9,950 nt of DNA from Alphaproteobacteria bacterium (GTDB lineage Bacteria > Pseudomonadota > Alphaproteobacteria > ATCC43930 > CGMCC-115725). Below are positions 1 to 6,123 of the stretch, in pieces (positions within the stretch are counted from its first letter, which is position 1; each line of letters starts with the position of its first letter). The notes under the pieces are model-generated. The model was not told the DNA's origin and did no database searches. It saw nothing but the letters and a program-made list of their open reading frames with translations. Made by a program: the position numbers and the translations under genes. The stretch lies in NCBI GenBank assembly GCA_005888425.1, contig VAZF01000008.1, forward strand, positions 1 to 9,950, given 5' to 3'.

Positions 1-391
1 AGCGCGCGGCAACATCAGCCGTGCCGCTTCGCGCGCCGTCAGAAAGCCCGCATAACAAGCCAGTTCCCAAACCTTGCGGAACACCCGCTCGGTCGTTTCG
101 AGCAGCGGGAAATTTACATTGGCGCCGATGTTGAAGATGCAGATTTCGAGCGGCGCCGCTGCATCGGCCTCCCGCAGGAACGCCGCGATCTCCTCTTCCT
201 TGCGCGTCGAGCGAACGGCCGGTGATCCGCCCGCCATTGGCCTCGATCTCCGCGACGAGGGGCGCTAGCTTCTCGCCATGCCGCCGCCCCGCGAAGACCG
301 AGAAACCCTCGCCGGCGAATTTCCGGGCGATGGCAGCCCCGATGTAGTCGCCGGCGCCAATCACCGCGACCGAGGCATTCCTGGTTTCCAT
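1..391 (-). pseudogene. SDR family oxidoreductase, 5' part only, frameshifted
   Basis: Reading from the ATG at 391-389, the protein opens with a Rossmann segment (VAVIGAGDYIGAAIARKFA) containing the SDR glycine-rich turn, then a second strand ending FAGRRHGEKLAPL. The frame is good for about 62 codons, to LDA at 206. From 201 leftwards, homology continues in another frame: KEEEIAAFL, then EICIFNIGANVNFPLLETTERVF and REAARLML, up to base 1. Restoring the reading needs two extra bases in GCGC at 202-205, as if GCGCGC had lost one GC unit. It is therefore either a real frameshift or a sequence error. The start lies 48 bp after the stop of the next SDR upstream, with a weak GGAG nearby, so the two are probably co-transcribed. 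The substrate is unknown, and the catalytic region lies outside the window. SDR membership is firm; inactivation is not. Confidence 0.7.
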
Positions 392-439
392 GTCGGGCTC
401 CGGCGGTCGGGCTGGACAGCAGGCAGATCGTCGTCGGGA

Positions 440-1141
440 TCAGAAGGTCTCGACCCAGGGCCGCATCTCGACCTCGAGCGACCAGGCGCTCCGCGGCTGG
501 CGCAGCACTTCGAGATAGGTCTGGGCGATCGCATCCGGATCAAGCGTGCTGTCCGGGCGGTTCGGCGGATCGGGGCGCCGCGCGCTGCGCACGCCGCCAT
601 CGATGATAAAATGCGCGACGTGGATGCCCTTCGGCCCCAATTCGCGCGCCGTGCTCTGCGCCAGGCCGCGCAACGCGAACTTGCCCATTGCGAAGGCCGA
701 GGAGAGCGGGAACCCCTTGACGCTGGCGCTGGCGCCGGTCAGCAGGATCGCGCCATGTCCATTCGGGACCATGCGCCGCGCCGCCTGTTGCACGGTAAGG
801 AAGGCGCCGAAAGCCGAGATCTCGATCGCTTTGCGCACCGCTTCGGGATCGATCTCGGCGACCGAGCCGGGCGTTCGGGCGCTCGCATTATAGAGGACGA
901 CATCGGGCGAGCCGAGCCGCGCGTCGGCTTCCTCGAAGAGCTGCGCGACCGCCGCCGGGTCGGACGCATCGGCGGCGAAGCGCTCGGCCCCCGTCTCGGC
1001 GGCGAGCGGCGCGAGCTTATCGATGTTGCGCGCCGCCAGACCGAGCTTGAGGCCGGCTGCCGCCAGCGCGCGAGCAACTGAAGCGCTGATGCCGGCGCCC
1101 GCTCCGACGATCAGCGCGGTGCGATAGGGAAGCTCGGTCAT
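440..1141 (-). CDS. SDR family oxidoreductase lacking the catalytic Tyr
   Basis: This 233-residue protein has a normal SDR length and fold signature. There is an N-terminal cofactor loop GAGAGIS at about 13-19, and AARN at the end of the second strand suggests NADP(H) rather than NAD(H). YNASA (about 84-88) replaces the usual NNAG. TGASAS (135-140) is the catalytic-Ser segment. The YxxxK motif reads F150-A-M-G-K154, so the Lys is present but the proton-donating Tyr is Phe. The tail (GIHVAHFIIDGGV, then WSLEVEMRPW) resembles uncharacterised SDRs of proteobacteria. The start is chosen by GAGG about 8 bp upstream and by the promoter ahead of it. It is probably the first gene of a leftward unit with the frameshifted SDR. 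Activity may be altered or absent; I do not assign a substrate. Confidence 0.88.
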   Translation of the reverse strand: MTELPYRTALIVGAGAGISASVARALAAAGLKLGLAARNIDKLAPLAAETGAERFAADASDPAAVAQLFEEADARLGSPDVVLYNASARTPGSVAEIDPEAVRKAIEISAFGAFLTVQQAARRMVPNGHGAILLTGASASVKGFPLSSAFAMGKFALRGLAQSTARELGPKGIHVAHFIIDGGVRSARRPDPPNRPDSTLDPDAIAQTYLEVLRQPRSAWSLEVEMRPWVETF

Positions 1142-1185
1142 GGTGACGTCCTCGCTCTGGTTTGGGGGATGCTGCTACATGCCGA

Positions 1186-1205
1186 ATGAGCGCATATACA
1201 CTCAT
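1186..1205. promoter_or_regulatory. Palindromic operator, TetR-type in appearance
   Basis: ATGAGCGCATATACACTCAT is an interrupted palindrome in which eight of ten base pairs are symmetric; the two breaks are at pairs 6 and 8. It is AT-rich in a very GC-rich region and sits over the predicted -10 box and start site of the leftward SDR gene, in a divergent spacer. Size, symmetry and position fit a dimeric repressor such as a TetR or similar HTH protein. No regulator gene is present in the window, so the binding partner is inferred. Confidence 0.6.
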
Positions 1206-1230
1206 GTAAGACGGCCGGCATCTTTGTCAA
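1203..1230 (-). promoter_or_regulatory. Putative sigma-70 promoter of the leftward SDR unit
   Basis: On the minus strand, a consensus -35 box TTGACA (1230-1225) is followed after 16 bp by TACATG (1208-1203) as a weak -10 box (three of six matches). The predicted transcription start falls near 1196, about 55 bp ahead of the ATG at 1141. The -10 box overlaps the palindrome at 1186-1205, so a protein bound there should block initiation. Inferred from sequence only. Confidence 0.5.
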
Positions 1231-1291
1231 TCCGTGCCGATGCCCATCCGCATCGCCGGCCCCGGCAGTTATACGATGTTGAGCGACGCGA

Positions 1292-1320
1292 TTGACACCG
1301 GCATCGGCTCTGCCGAACAT
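1292..1320 (+). promoter_or_regulatory. Possible promoter of the rightward SDR gene
   Basis: TTGACA at 1292-1297 is separated by 17 bp from GAACAT (1315-1320), which matches only three of six -10 consensus bases. It lies about 33 bp before the ATG at 1353 and upstream of GGAGG at 1338-1342. The -35 is good and the -10 poor, so this is tentative. Confidence 0.35.
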
Positions 1321-1352
1321 CGCGGGAGCCGGGCAGCGGAGGGCGCAGCGCG

Positions 1353-2099
1353 ATGGAGATGCAGGACCGCACCGTCATCGTGACCGGCGGCGCGTCGGGA
1401 ATCGGCCGCGCGACAGCGCTGCTGCTGGCGCGCGAAGGTGCGCGGGTCTTTATCGGCGATATCGACGAAGCGGGCGGGCGAACGACCGCGGCACAGGCCG
1501 CGAGTGAGGGCCTCGCGGTCGAATTCCTGCCGCTGGATTTGACACAGCCCGACAACATCACGGATTTCGCCGCCGCGGTGCAGGCCCGCGTCGAGCTTGT
1601 CGATGGCCTCGTCAACGGCGCGGGCTGGGACCGCATCCAGCCCTTTATGGAGAACCCGCCCGACATGTGGGACCGGCTCATCGCGATCAACCTGGTGGGT
1701 GCGGTGCGCCTCAGCCGCGCGGTGTTGCCGCCGATGATCGCGGCGCAGCAGGGCAAGATTGTCAATATTTCGAGCGATGCCGGCCGCGTTGGCAGCATGG
1801 GCGAGACCGTGTATGCCGCCGCTAAGGGCGGCATCATCGCGTTCACCAAGTCCTTAGCGCGTGAGATGGCGCGCTATCGCATCAATATCAATTGCGTCTG
1901 CCCTGGCCCGACCGACACGCCGCTTTTCCAGGGACAGCCCGAGCGCATGCGCGAGGCCCTGACCCGGGCGATCCCGTTCCGCCGCATTGCGCAGCCCGAG
2001 GAGATCGCCGATGCCGTCATGTTCTTTTTGAGCCGCCGCTCGGATTACATCACCGGGCAGGTGTTGAGCGTCAGCGGTGGATTGACGATGGTGGATTGA
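1353..2099 (+). CDS. Classical SDR, BadH-like (hydroxyacyl-CoA dehydrogenase type)
   Basis: This 248-residue classical SDR has every active-site element: TGGASGIG (11-18) for the dinucleotide, D36 at the end of the second strand (favouring NAD+), NGAG (88-91), N113, S141 and Y154-AAA-K158. The stretch GAGWD, the segment SDAGRVGS(M)GE, PGPTDT and the ending GQVLSVSGGLTM closely match BadH, the NAD-dependent 2-hydroxycyclohexanecarboxyl-CoA dehydrogenase of the Rhodopseudomonas benzoate/cyclohexanecarboxylate route, as I remember it. A role in oxidising a beta-hydroxyacyl-CoA is therefore likely, but 3-oxoacyl-ACP reductase-like or other alcohol activity is not excluded. GGAGG lies 10 bp before the ATG; a second in-frame ATG two codons on is less well placed. 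It is transcribed divergently from the minus-strand SDR pair and probably shares regulation with it. Confidence 0.9.
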   Translation: MEMQDRTVIVTGGASGIGRATALLLAREGARVFIGDIDEAGGRTTAAQAASEGLAVEFLPLDLTQPDNITDFAAAVQARVELVDGLVNGAGWDRIQPFMENPPDMWDRLIAINLVGAVRLSRAVLPPMIAAQQGKIVNISSDAGRVGSMGETVYAAAKGGIIAFTKSLAREMARYRININCVCPGPTDTPLFQGQPERMREALTRAIPFRRIAQPEEIADAVMFFLSRRSDYITGQVLSVSGGLTMVD

Positions 2100-2170
2100 C
2101 CCCGCCGCATTTTCGCCAAACGGTTATTGCTAGCTCGCTTATCGGGTCCACCCACACGGAGAGCACGACC

Positions 2171-2455
2171 ATGCCGAAACTGGTTCCGGGCTGTCTCGCC
2201 GCCGTTGTGATGATCGGCGCCAATCTCGCCCTCGCCGCGCCGCCCAGCGAGAGCAGCGAGCAGAATCTCCGCGAGAGCGAGCAGTACGAGCGGCTGCTGT
2301 GCACGAATGCCGCGTTCCGCCAGAAGCGCATCGCGCAGGAATGCGGACCGCTTCAGGGCTCGCAATTTTACGACAGCTGTGTCGCCACCTTCCAATGCGG
2401 GGCAGCGCCGGCGCGCCGCTCGAACCGGCCGCCGCCATCCGAGACGATTCGCTGA
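2171..2455 (+). CDS. Small secreted protein with four cysteines, unknown function
   Basis: The 94-residue product starts with a typical Sec signal peptide: K3, a hydrophobic core to about residue 20, and an LALAA processing site near residue 22. The mature chain of about 72 residues is polar, with a Glu-rich stretch (SESSEQNLRESEQYE) and cysteines at 44, 58, 70 and 76, enough for two disulfides. The C-terminus is Pro/Arg-rich. I do not recognise a family. The ATG is preceded by GGAGAG at a normal distance and lies 71 bp after the BadH-like gene; the DUF427 gene begins 16 bp after its stop. Periplasmic location is inferred from the signal peptide. A longer in-frame extension upstream overlaps the SDR gene and is not used. 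Confidence 0.72.
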   Translation: MPKLVPGCLAAVVMIGANLALAAPPSESSEQNLRESEQYERLLCTNAAFRQKRIAQECGPLQGSQFYDSCVATFQCGAAPARRSNRPPPSETIR

Positions 2456-2471
2456 GGCGAGGAGAGCTGCC

Positions 2472-2855
2472 ATGGCAAATCCCGCCCCCGGTTATCTGAA
2501 AAAACCCGAGCACCGCGTCGACCTGCTCCCCGAATCGCGCCGCGTGCGCGTCACCTTTGCCGGTCAGACGATCGCCGACACGACCGCGGCCGTGCGCTGC
2601 GAGGAGACGGGCCACGAGCCGGTGCAGTACATTCCGGAGAAGGATGTGCGGCTCGATCTGATGCGCCCGACGGATCACCAGACCTATTGTCCGTTCAAGG
2701 GCGATTGCTCGTATTGGACGATCGAGATCGATGGCGCCACGAAGCGCGCGGAAAATGCGGTCTGGTCCTATCGGGCGCCTTATGACGAGGCGATGGGGCT
2801 CGCCGGGCATTACGCCTTCTACAAGAGCCGCATCGATGCGATCGAGGTGATCTGA
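2472..2855 (+). CDS. DUF427 domain protein
   Basis: This 127-residue protein covers a single DUF427 domain. The hallmark YCPFKG (72-77), followed three residues later by YW (81-82), and the final AGHYAFYKSRIDAIEV are typical. Earlier family features are the IADTTAAVRCEETG strand-turn and the YIPEKDVR segment. The family forms a small beta-barrel-like fold with no settled biochemical role. There is no signal peptide, so it is probably cytoplasmic. GGAGAG lies 5 bp before the ATG. The stop is followed after a single base by the ATG of the Ntn hydrolase gene, so the two are almost certainly co-translated from one message. A shared pathway is possible but cannot be named. Confidence 0.88.
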   Translation: MANPAPGYLKKPEHRVDLLPESRRVRVTFAGQTIADTTAAVRCEETGHEPVQYIPEKDVRLDLMRPTDHQTYCPFKGDCSYWTIEIDGATKRAENAVWSYRAPYDEAMGLAGHYAFYKSRIDAIEVI

Positions 2856-2856
2856 A

Positions 2857-4431
2857 ATGGCGGCATTGATGCAGAACTGGGTGGTGCGGAAACCGGTCGC
2901 CGCCTCGCGCGGCGGGGTCGTCGCCTCCCAGAATGGGGTCGCCGCCACGGTAGGTGCCGAGATATTGGCGGCGGGGGGATCGGCGGTCGACGCAGTCGTC
3001 GCGGCCGCTTTCGCGCTTGCCGTCCGAGAGCCGTGGAACAGCGGCCTCGGCGGCATCGGCTTCATGGTCGTGCAGCCGCCGGGCGGGGCGCGCGCCGAGA
3101 TCGTCGATTTCGGGCCGATTGCGCCGGCGGGCCTCGACACTGCGAGCTACGCGCTCACCGGCGAGACCATTACCGAGCTCTTCACTTGGCCGCGCGTCGA
3201 GGGCGACCGCAACATGCACGGCCCGCTGTCCTTCGCGATCCCGAGCGCGGTTCGGGGCTATGCGCTGGCGGTCGAGCGGTTCGGCCGCACGCCGTGGCGC
3301 GACCTCGTCGCGCCGGCGGTGGCATTGGCCCGCGCCGGTTTGCCGGTCGATTGGTATGTGACGCTGAAGACCGCCAATGCCGCCGAAGATCTGCGCCGCT
3401 ATGACGAAAGCCGGCGGGTGTGGCTGCCGGACAATCTGCCGCCGGTCTGCCCGTCATCGGGCGAACCGCCTGCTTTGATCCTCGGCCGCCTCGCCGACAC
3501 GCTGTCGCGCTTGGCCGAAGCCGGTCCCGACGATTTTTACCAGGGCGAGATCGCGCAGGCGATCGCCGCCGACAGCGCGGCGGCGGGCGGCGTTCTGTCC
3601 GCAGCCGATCTCGCCGAATGCTGCGTCCGCATCGTACCGTCGCTCGAGATCGCCTATCGCAGCTATGCCCTGCAGGCGGCGCGCGGGCTGACCGCCGCGC
3701 CGACCCTTGCCGATGTGATCGACCGGCTGTCGAGCAAGCGCTTTCCGCAAGCGCCGGACGCGGTCTATTTCGAGACGCTGATCGATGCGCTGCAGCAGGC
3801 GTATCACGCGCGGCTCGAAGGTCTCGGCGATGTCCGGCCGCAGGGGAGCGACGATGGCTGCACGACGCACATCACGGCGATTGATCGCGAGGGCGGCATC
3901 GCCGCGCTGACGACGACGCTGCTGTCGAGCTTTGGCAGCCGGTACGTACTGCCGCAGACCGGCATCTTGATGAATAACGGCATCATGTGGTTCGACCCAC
4001 GCCCCGGGCGGCCAAACTCGATCGGGCCGGGAAAGCGCGCCTTAACCAATATGTGCCCGCTCGTCGCGACGCGCGACGGGCGCGCCCGCTTCGGGGTCGG
4101 CGCCTCAGGCGGCCGGCGCATTCTCGCGTCCGTCGTGCAGATGGCGAGCTTCATCATCGATTTTGCGATGACCCCGGAAGAGGCGGCGCACCAGCCGCGT
4201 ATCGATGTGAGCGGCGATACCGGCATCGCGATCGACCGCCGCCTCGCCAAGGCGATCCGAGAGCGGCTCGGCGCCAGGCGCGGCGCGCAACTCGTCGAGC
4301 ACACGGTATGGCCGCAACGCTTTGCTTGCCCGAACCTCGTCATGCGGGGCGAGGACGGGCTCAATTACGGCATCAGCGATGTCATGTCGCCGTGGTCCGC
4401 CGCAGTCGCCGAACCCGGCAAGGAAGCGTAG
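2857..4431 (+). CDS. Gamma-glutamyltransferase-family Ntn hydrolase, atypical substrate pocket
   Basis: The 524-residue proenzyme has the two-subunit GGT layout. Residues 1-335 would form the large chain, and residues from T336 (GCTTHITAID) the small chain; T336 is the nucleophile exposed by autocleavage. A threonine 18 residues on (T354) and the GASGG oxyanion segment (415-419) are kept. The N-terminal AAGGSAVDAVVAAAFALAV and NSGLGG motifs are also typical. Residues known in E. coli GGT to hold the gamma-glutamyl group appear changed: Arg114 falls at G86 (DFGPIAP), Asn411 at L356 and Asp433 at M377 (NNGIMWF). No signal peptide is present, unlike secreted GGTs, suggesting a cytosolic amidohydrolase or acylase. 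The motif WFDPRPGRPNS marks a GGT-like subfamily. The substrate is not known. The gene follows the DUF427 gene after one base. Confidence 0.88.
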   Translation: MAALMQNWVVRKPVAASRGGVVASQNGVAATVGAEILAAGGSAVDAVVAAAFALAVREPWNSGLGGIGFMVVQPPGGARAEIVDFGPIAPAGLDTASYALTGETITELFTWPRVEGDRNMHGPLSFAIPSAVRGYALAVERFGRTPWRDLVAPAVALARAGLPVDWYVTLKTANAAEDLRRYDESRRVWLPDNLPPVCPSSGEPPALILGRLADTLSRLAEAGPDDFYQGEIAQAIAADSAAAGGVLSAADLAECCVRIVPSLEIAYRSYALQAARGLTAAPTLADVIDRLSSKRFPQAPDAVYFETLIDALQQAYHARLEGLGDVRPQGSDDGCTTHITAIDREGGIAALTTTLLSSFGSRYVLPQTGILMNNGIMWFDPRPGRPNSIGPGKRALTNMCPLVATRDGRARFGVGASGGRRILASVVQMASFIIDFAMTPEEAAHQPRIDVSGDTGIAIDRRLAKAIRERLGARRGAQLVEHTVWPQRFACPNLVMRGEDGLNYGISDVMSPWSAAVAEPGKEA

Positions 4432-4444
4432 TCGCCCTTACGCT

Positions 4445-4575
4445 CCCACGCCTGCGGCGTGGGCCCCCTCCCTCTCCCGCGCTGCGGGAGAGGGCCTCAG
4501 CGCGCGGCAGTAATCTCCCTCTTCCGCACCGCGGGAGAGGGTGACCGAGCGCGCAGCGCGAGGCCGGGTGAGGGT
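4445..4575. repeat. Intergenic cluster of GC-rich stem-loops (REP-like)
   Basis: Three hairpins lie in the gap between the Ntn hydrolase and Nudix genes. The first is CCCACGCC / GGCGTGGG with loop TGC (4445-4463). The second is CCCTCTCCCGC / GCGGGAGAGGG with loop GCT (4470-4494), a perfect 11-bp stem. The third is CCCTCTTCCGC / GCGGGAGAGGG with loop ACC (4517-4541), which has one G-T pair. A GC-rich tail with GGGTGAGGG follows. The second and third share the same right arm, so they are copies of one unit. This composition resembles dispersed palindromic elements found between genes in many alphaproteobacteria. No T-run follows on either strand, so it is not a standard intrinsic terminator, although the stems could protect an mRNA end. 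Confidence 0.65.
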
Positions 4576-4610
4576 AGTCACGGCGGCACGCTTCACTCAT
4601 ATTGGCCGCA

Positions 4611-5315
4611 ATGAATGATATGAGCGAAGCGGCCCGGACAGGCCATGCCGCCAAGCCGACCATCGTGCGGCCGCGCGACGCCGCGTCGCTGATCCTGCTG
4701 CGCGGCAAGGGCCGTGATCTCGAACTCTTGGCCGGCCGCCGCCCCGGCCATGTGAAATTCATGCCCGGGGTCTGGGTATTTCCCGGCGGCGCGGTCGACC
4801 GCGACGATAACCGGCCGTGGCAGGTCGAGAGCGGTGGCGCGCACCTGCCACCCCGCCTGTTGCGTTGCGCCCGCGCCGCCCTGCGCGAGACCTGGGAAGA
4901 GGTCGGCGTCCTCGTCGGCCGGCGCGGCGCGGCGCCGGCGACCCCGCCAACCGCGCTGACCGCGATTGAAGCGGCCTATGGCGGGGCCGGCATCACCGCT
5001 GCCTTCGACGCGTTGACCTATGTCGGGCGCGCGATCACGCCGACCCCGGTGTTCCGCCGCTTCAACACACGGTTTTTTGTGGCCGACGGCAGCGATGTCG
5101 TCGGCGAGCCGGCGTCGAGTGACGAGCTCGAAGATGTCGGCTGGCATCCGATCGCGCGTCGGCCGCTTGTGCCGTTCCGTGACGTAACGCAATTCATGCT
5201 GGCGCGGGCGCTGGCCTTGCGCGACGGCAGCGCCCCCCGCGAGGCGCCGTTGCTGTGCACCGTGCGCGCCAAGCGACGGATCCTGGTATGCCGCGAAGCG
5301 GCGCTCGACCTGTAA
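4611..5315 (+). CDS. Nudix hydrolase, NUDT19-like
   Basis: This 234-residue protein carries a Nudix domain. FMPGVWVFPGGAVD (50-63) is the strand and Gly part of the Nudix box, and LRETWEEVGV (91-100) is its helix with the metal-binding glutamates E93, E96 and E97. The gap between Gly60 and Arg92 is about 17 residues longer than in the canonical GX5EX7RE box, as in NUDT19-type enzymes, which have insertions here and include CoA diphosphatases. RFNTRFFVA and DELEDVGWHP are the usual later strands. It likely cleaves a nucleoside diphosphate linked to some moiety, in the cytosol; the substrate is unassigned. The start is uncertain: TTG at 4602, ATG at 4611 and ATG at 4620 are in frame and none has a clear ribosome-binding site. 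I chose the first ATG. Confidence 0.85.
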   Translation: MNDMSEAARTGHAAKPTIVRPRDAASLILLRGKGRDLELLAGRRPGHVKFMPGVWVFPGGAVDRDDNRPWQVESGGAHLPPRLLRCARAALRETWEEVGVLVGRRGAAPATPPTALTAIEAAYGGAGITAAFDALTYVGRAITPTPVFRRFNTRFFVADGSDVVGEPASSDELEDVGWHPIARRPLVPFRDVTQFMLARALALRDGSAPREAPLLCTVRAKRRILVCREAALDL

Positions 5316-5362
5316 GCCGCCGCCCGACGGCAGCTTCAGCAGCCGGACAGAGGAGTCCCGCG

Positions 5363-6094
5363 ATGGAAAGCCGCGACATCCTGGTCGTCATCGAGAACGC
5401 GGCGGCCGTGCCCCAGCGCATTGCGCCGGCTGCAGCGCTCGCCACGCGGCTTGGCGCCCGCCTGACCGGCTTTTTCGCGAGCGGCTACCCGATCATGGCC
5501 TCTTACGGCGATGTCTCGGGATGGTCGCAGCTCGTCGACGCCTATATGGAGGCGCAGCGGCGCGAGGCGGCCGCCGCCGGCGCGGCCTTTCGCCGGGCGC
5601 TGACGCAAGGCAAGCTGCAGGGCGAGTGGATTTTCCGCGAAGCCGACGAGACCGGCAGCGCGGTTGCCGAAGCGGCGCTGTACGACCTCGTTGTCGTCGG
5701 CCAGCCCAACCCCGATGCGGGGCTCACCGGCGGCATCGGATTGCGGCCGGAGGAGATCGTGTTGAGCTGCGGCCGGCCGGTGCTCGTTGTGCCGTACGCC
5801 GGCGCCTTTGCCGATATCGGCCGGCGCGTGCTGGTTGCGTGGAACGGCAGCCGCGAAGCGGCGCGCGCGCTGCACGATTCGATGTTTCTGCTCGAGAGCG
5901 CCGAGGCTGTGACGGTTATCGAGATCGACCCGCCCGCGCCTGGCGTCGCGGCGCCGGCGGCGAGCGCGGCGCAAGTCGCGGCGGCGCTCTCCCGGCGCGG
6001 CATCGCGGCCAAGCCGGAAAGCGACACCTCGGGCGACATCGGCGTCGAGAATTCGTGCTCGGCGGCGTCAGCCGCAGCATCTTCCGGCACATGA
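5363..6094 (+). CDS. Tandem universal stress protein, C-terminus broken by deletion and frameshift
   Basis: The product starts MESRDILVVIEN after AGGAG at 5351-5355, 7 bp before the ATG. It has two UspA-type halves: residues 4 to about 146 (ending GRPVLVVPYA) and from 153 onward (RRVLVAWNGSREAARAL), the usual layout of about 280-residue tandem Usp proteins. Homology holds to DIGV at 225-228, then the frame reads through unrelated Ser/Ala-rich residues to a stop at 6094 (243 residues). The expected Usp end is present in another frame at 6049-6120. The segment that normally carries the GxxGH part of the ATP-binding motif is absent from both frames. A deletion of roughly 20-30 codons, not a multiple of three, best explains this. 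The second domain is probably unable to bind ATP, so the gene may be decaying. Confidence 0.78.
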   Translation: MESRDILVVIENAAAVPQRIAPAAALATRLGARLTGFFASGYPIMASYGDVSGWSQLVDAYMEAQRREAAAAGAAFRRALTQGKLQGEWIFREADETGSAVAEAALYDLVVVGQPNPDAGLTGGIGLRPEEIVLSCGRPVLVVPYAGAFADIGRRVLVAWNGSREAARALHDSMFLLESAEAVTVIEIDPPAPGVAAPAASAAQVAAALSRRGIAAKPESDTSGDIGVENSCSAASAAASSGT

Positions 6095-6120
6095 CGATGC
6101 CGGTACTCATGGCGCATTAG
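6049..6120 (+). pseudogene. Out-of-frame C-terminal remnant of the Usp gene
   Basis: Reading in the +1 frame relative to the Usp gene gives EFVLGGVSRSIF, then RHMTMPVLMAH and a TAG at 6118-6120. This is the standard C-terminal end of tandem Usp proteins, with the GG-xxRS part of the nucleotide-binding loop and the last strand. It directly abuts the point where the in-frame protein loses homology, so it is the displaced end of the same gene and not an independent one. Only three bases separate its stop from the convergent DUF1345 stop. Confidence 0.75.
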
Positions 6121-6123
6121 GGC

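Noticed and set aside
278..1081. Long plus-strand open frame (267 codons)
   Set aside because: It lies antisense to the SDR gene at 440-1141, has low-complexity Arg/Gly/Ala composition typical of high-GC shadows, and shows no recognisable domain.
2139..3140. Minus-strand open frame (333 codons)
   Set aside because: It runs antisense across three plus-strand genes with clear family signatures (DUF427, GGT fold) and has no domain of its own.
4464..4541. Intrinsic terminators after the GGT-family gene
   Set aside because: The stems are strong but none is followed by a T-run on either strand, so a repeat element is the better description.
5255..5362. Longer Usp start upstream
   Set aside because: This extension overlaps the end of the Nudix gene in another frame, and the ATG at 5363 has a good ribosome-binding site and starts exactly where Usp homology begins.
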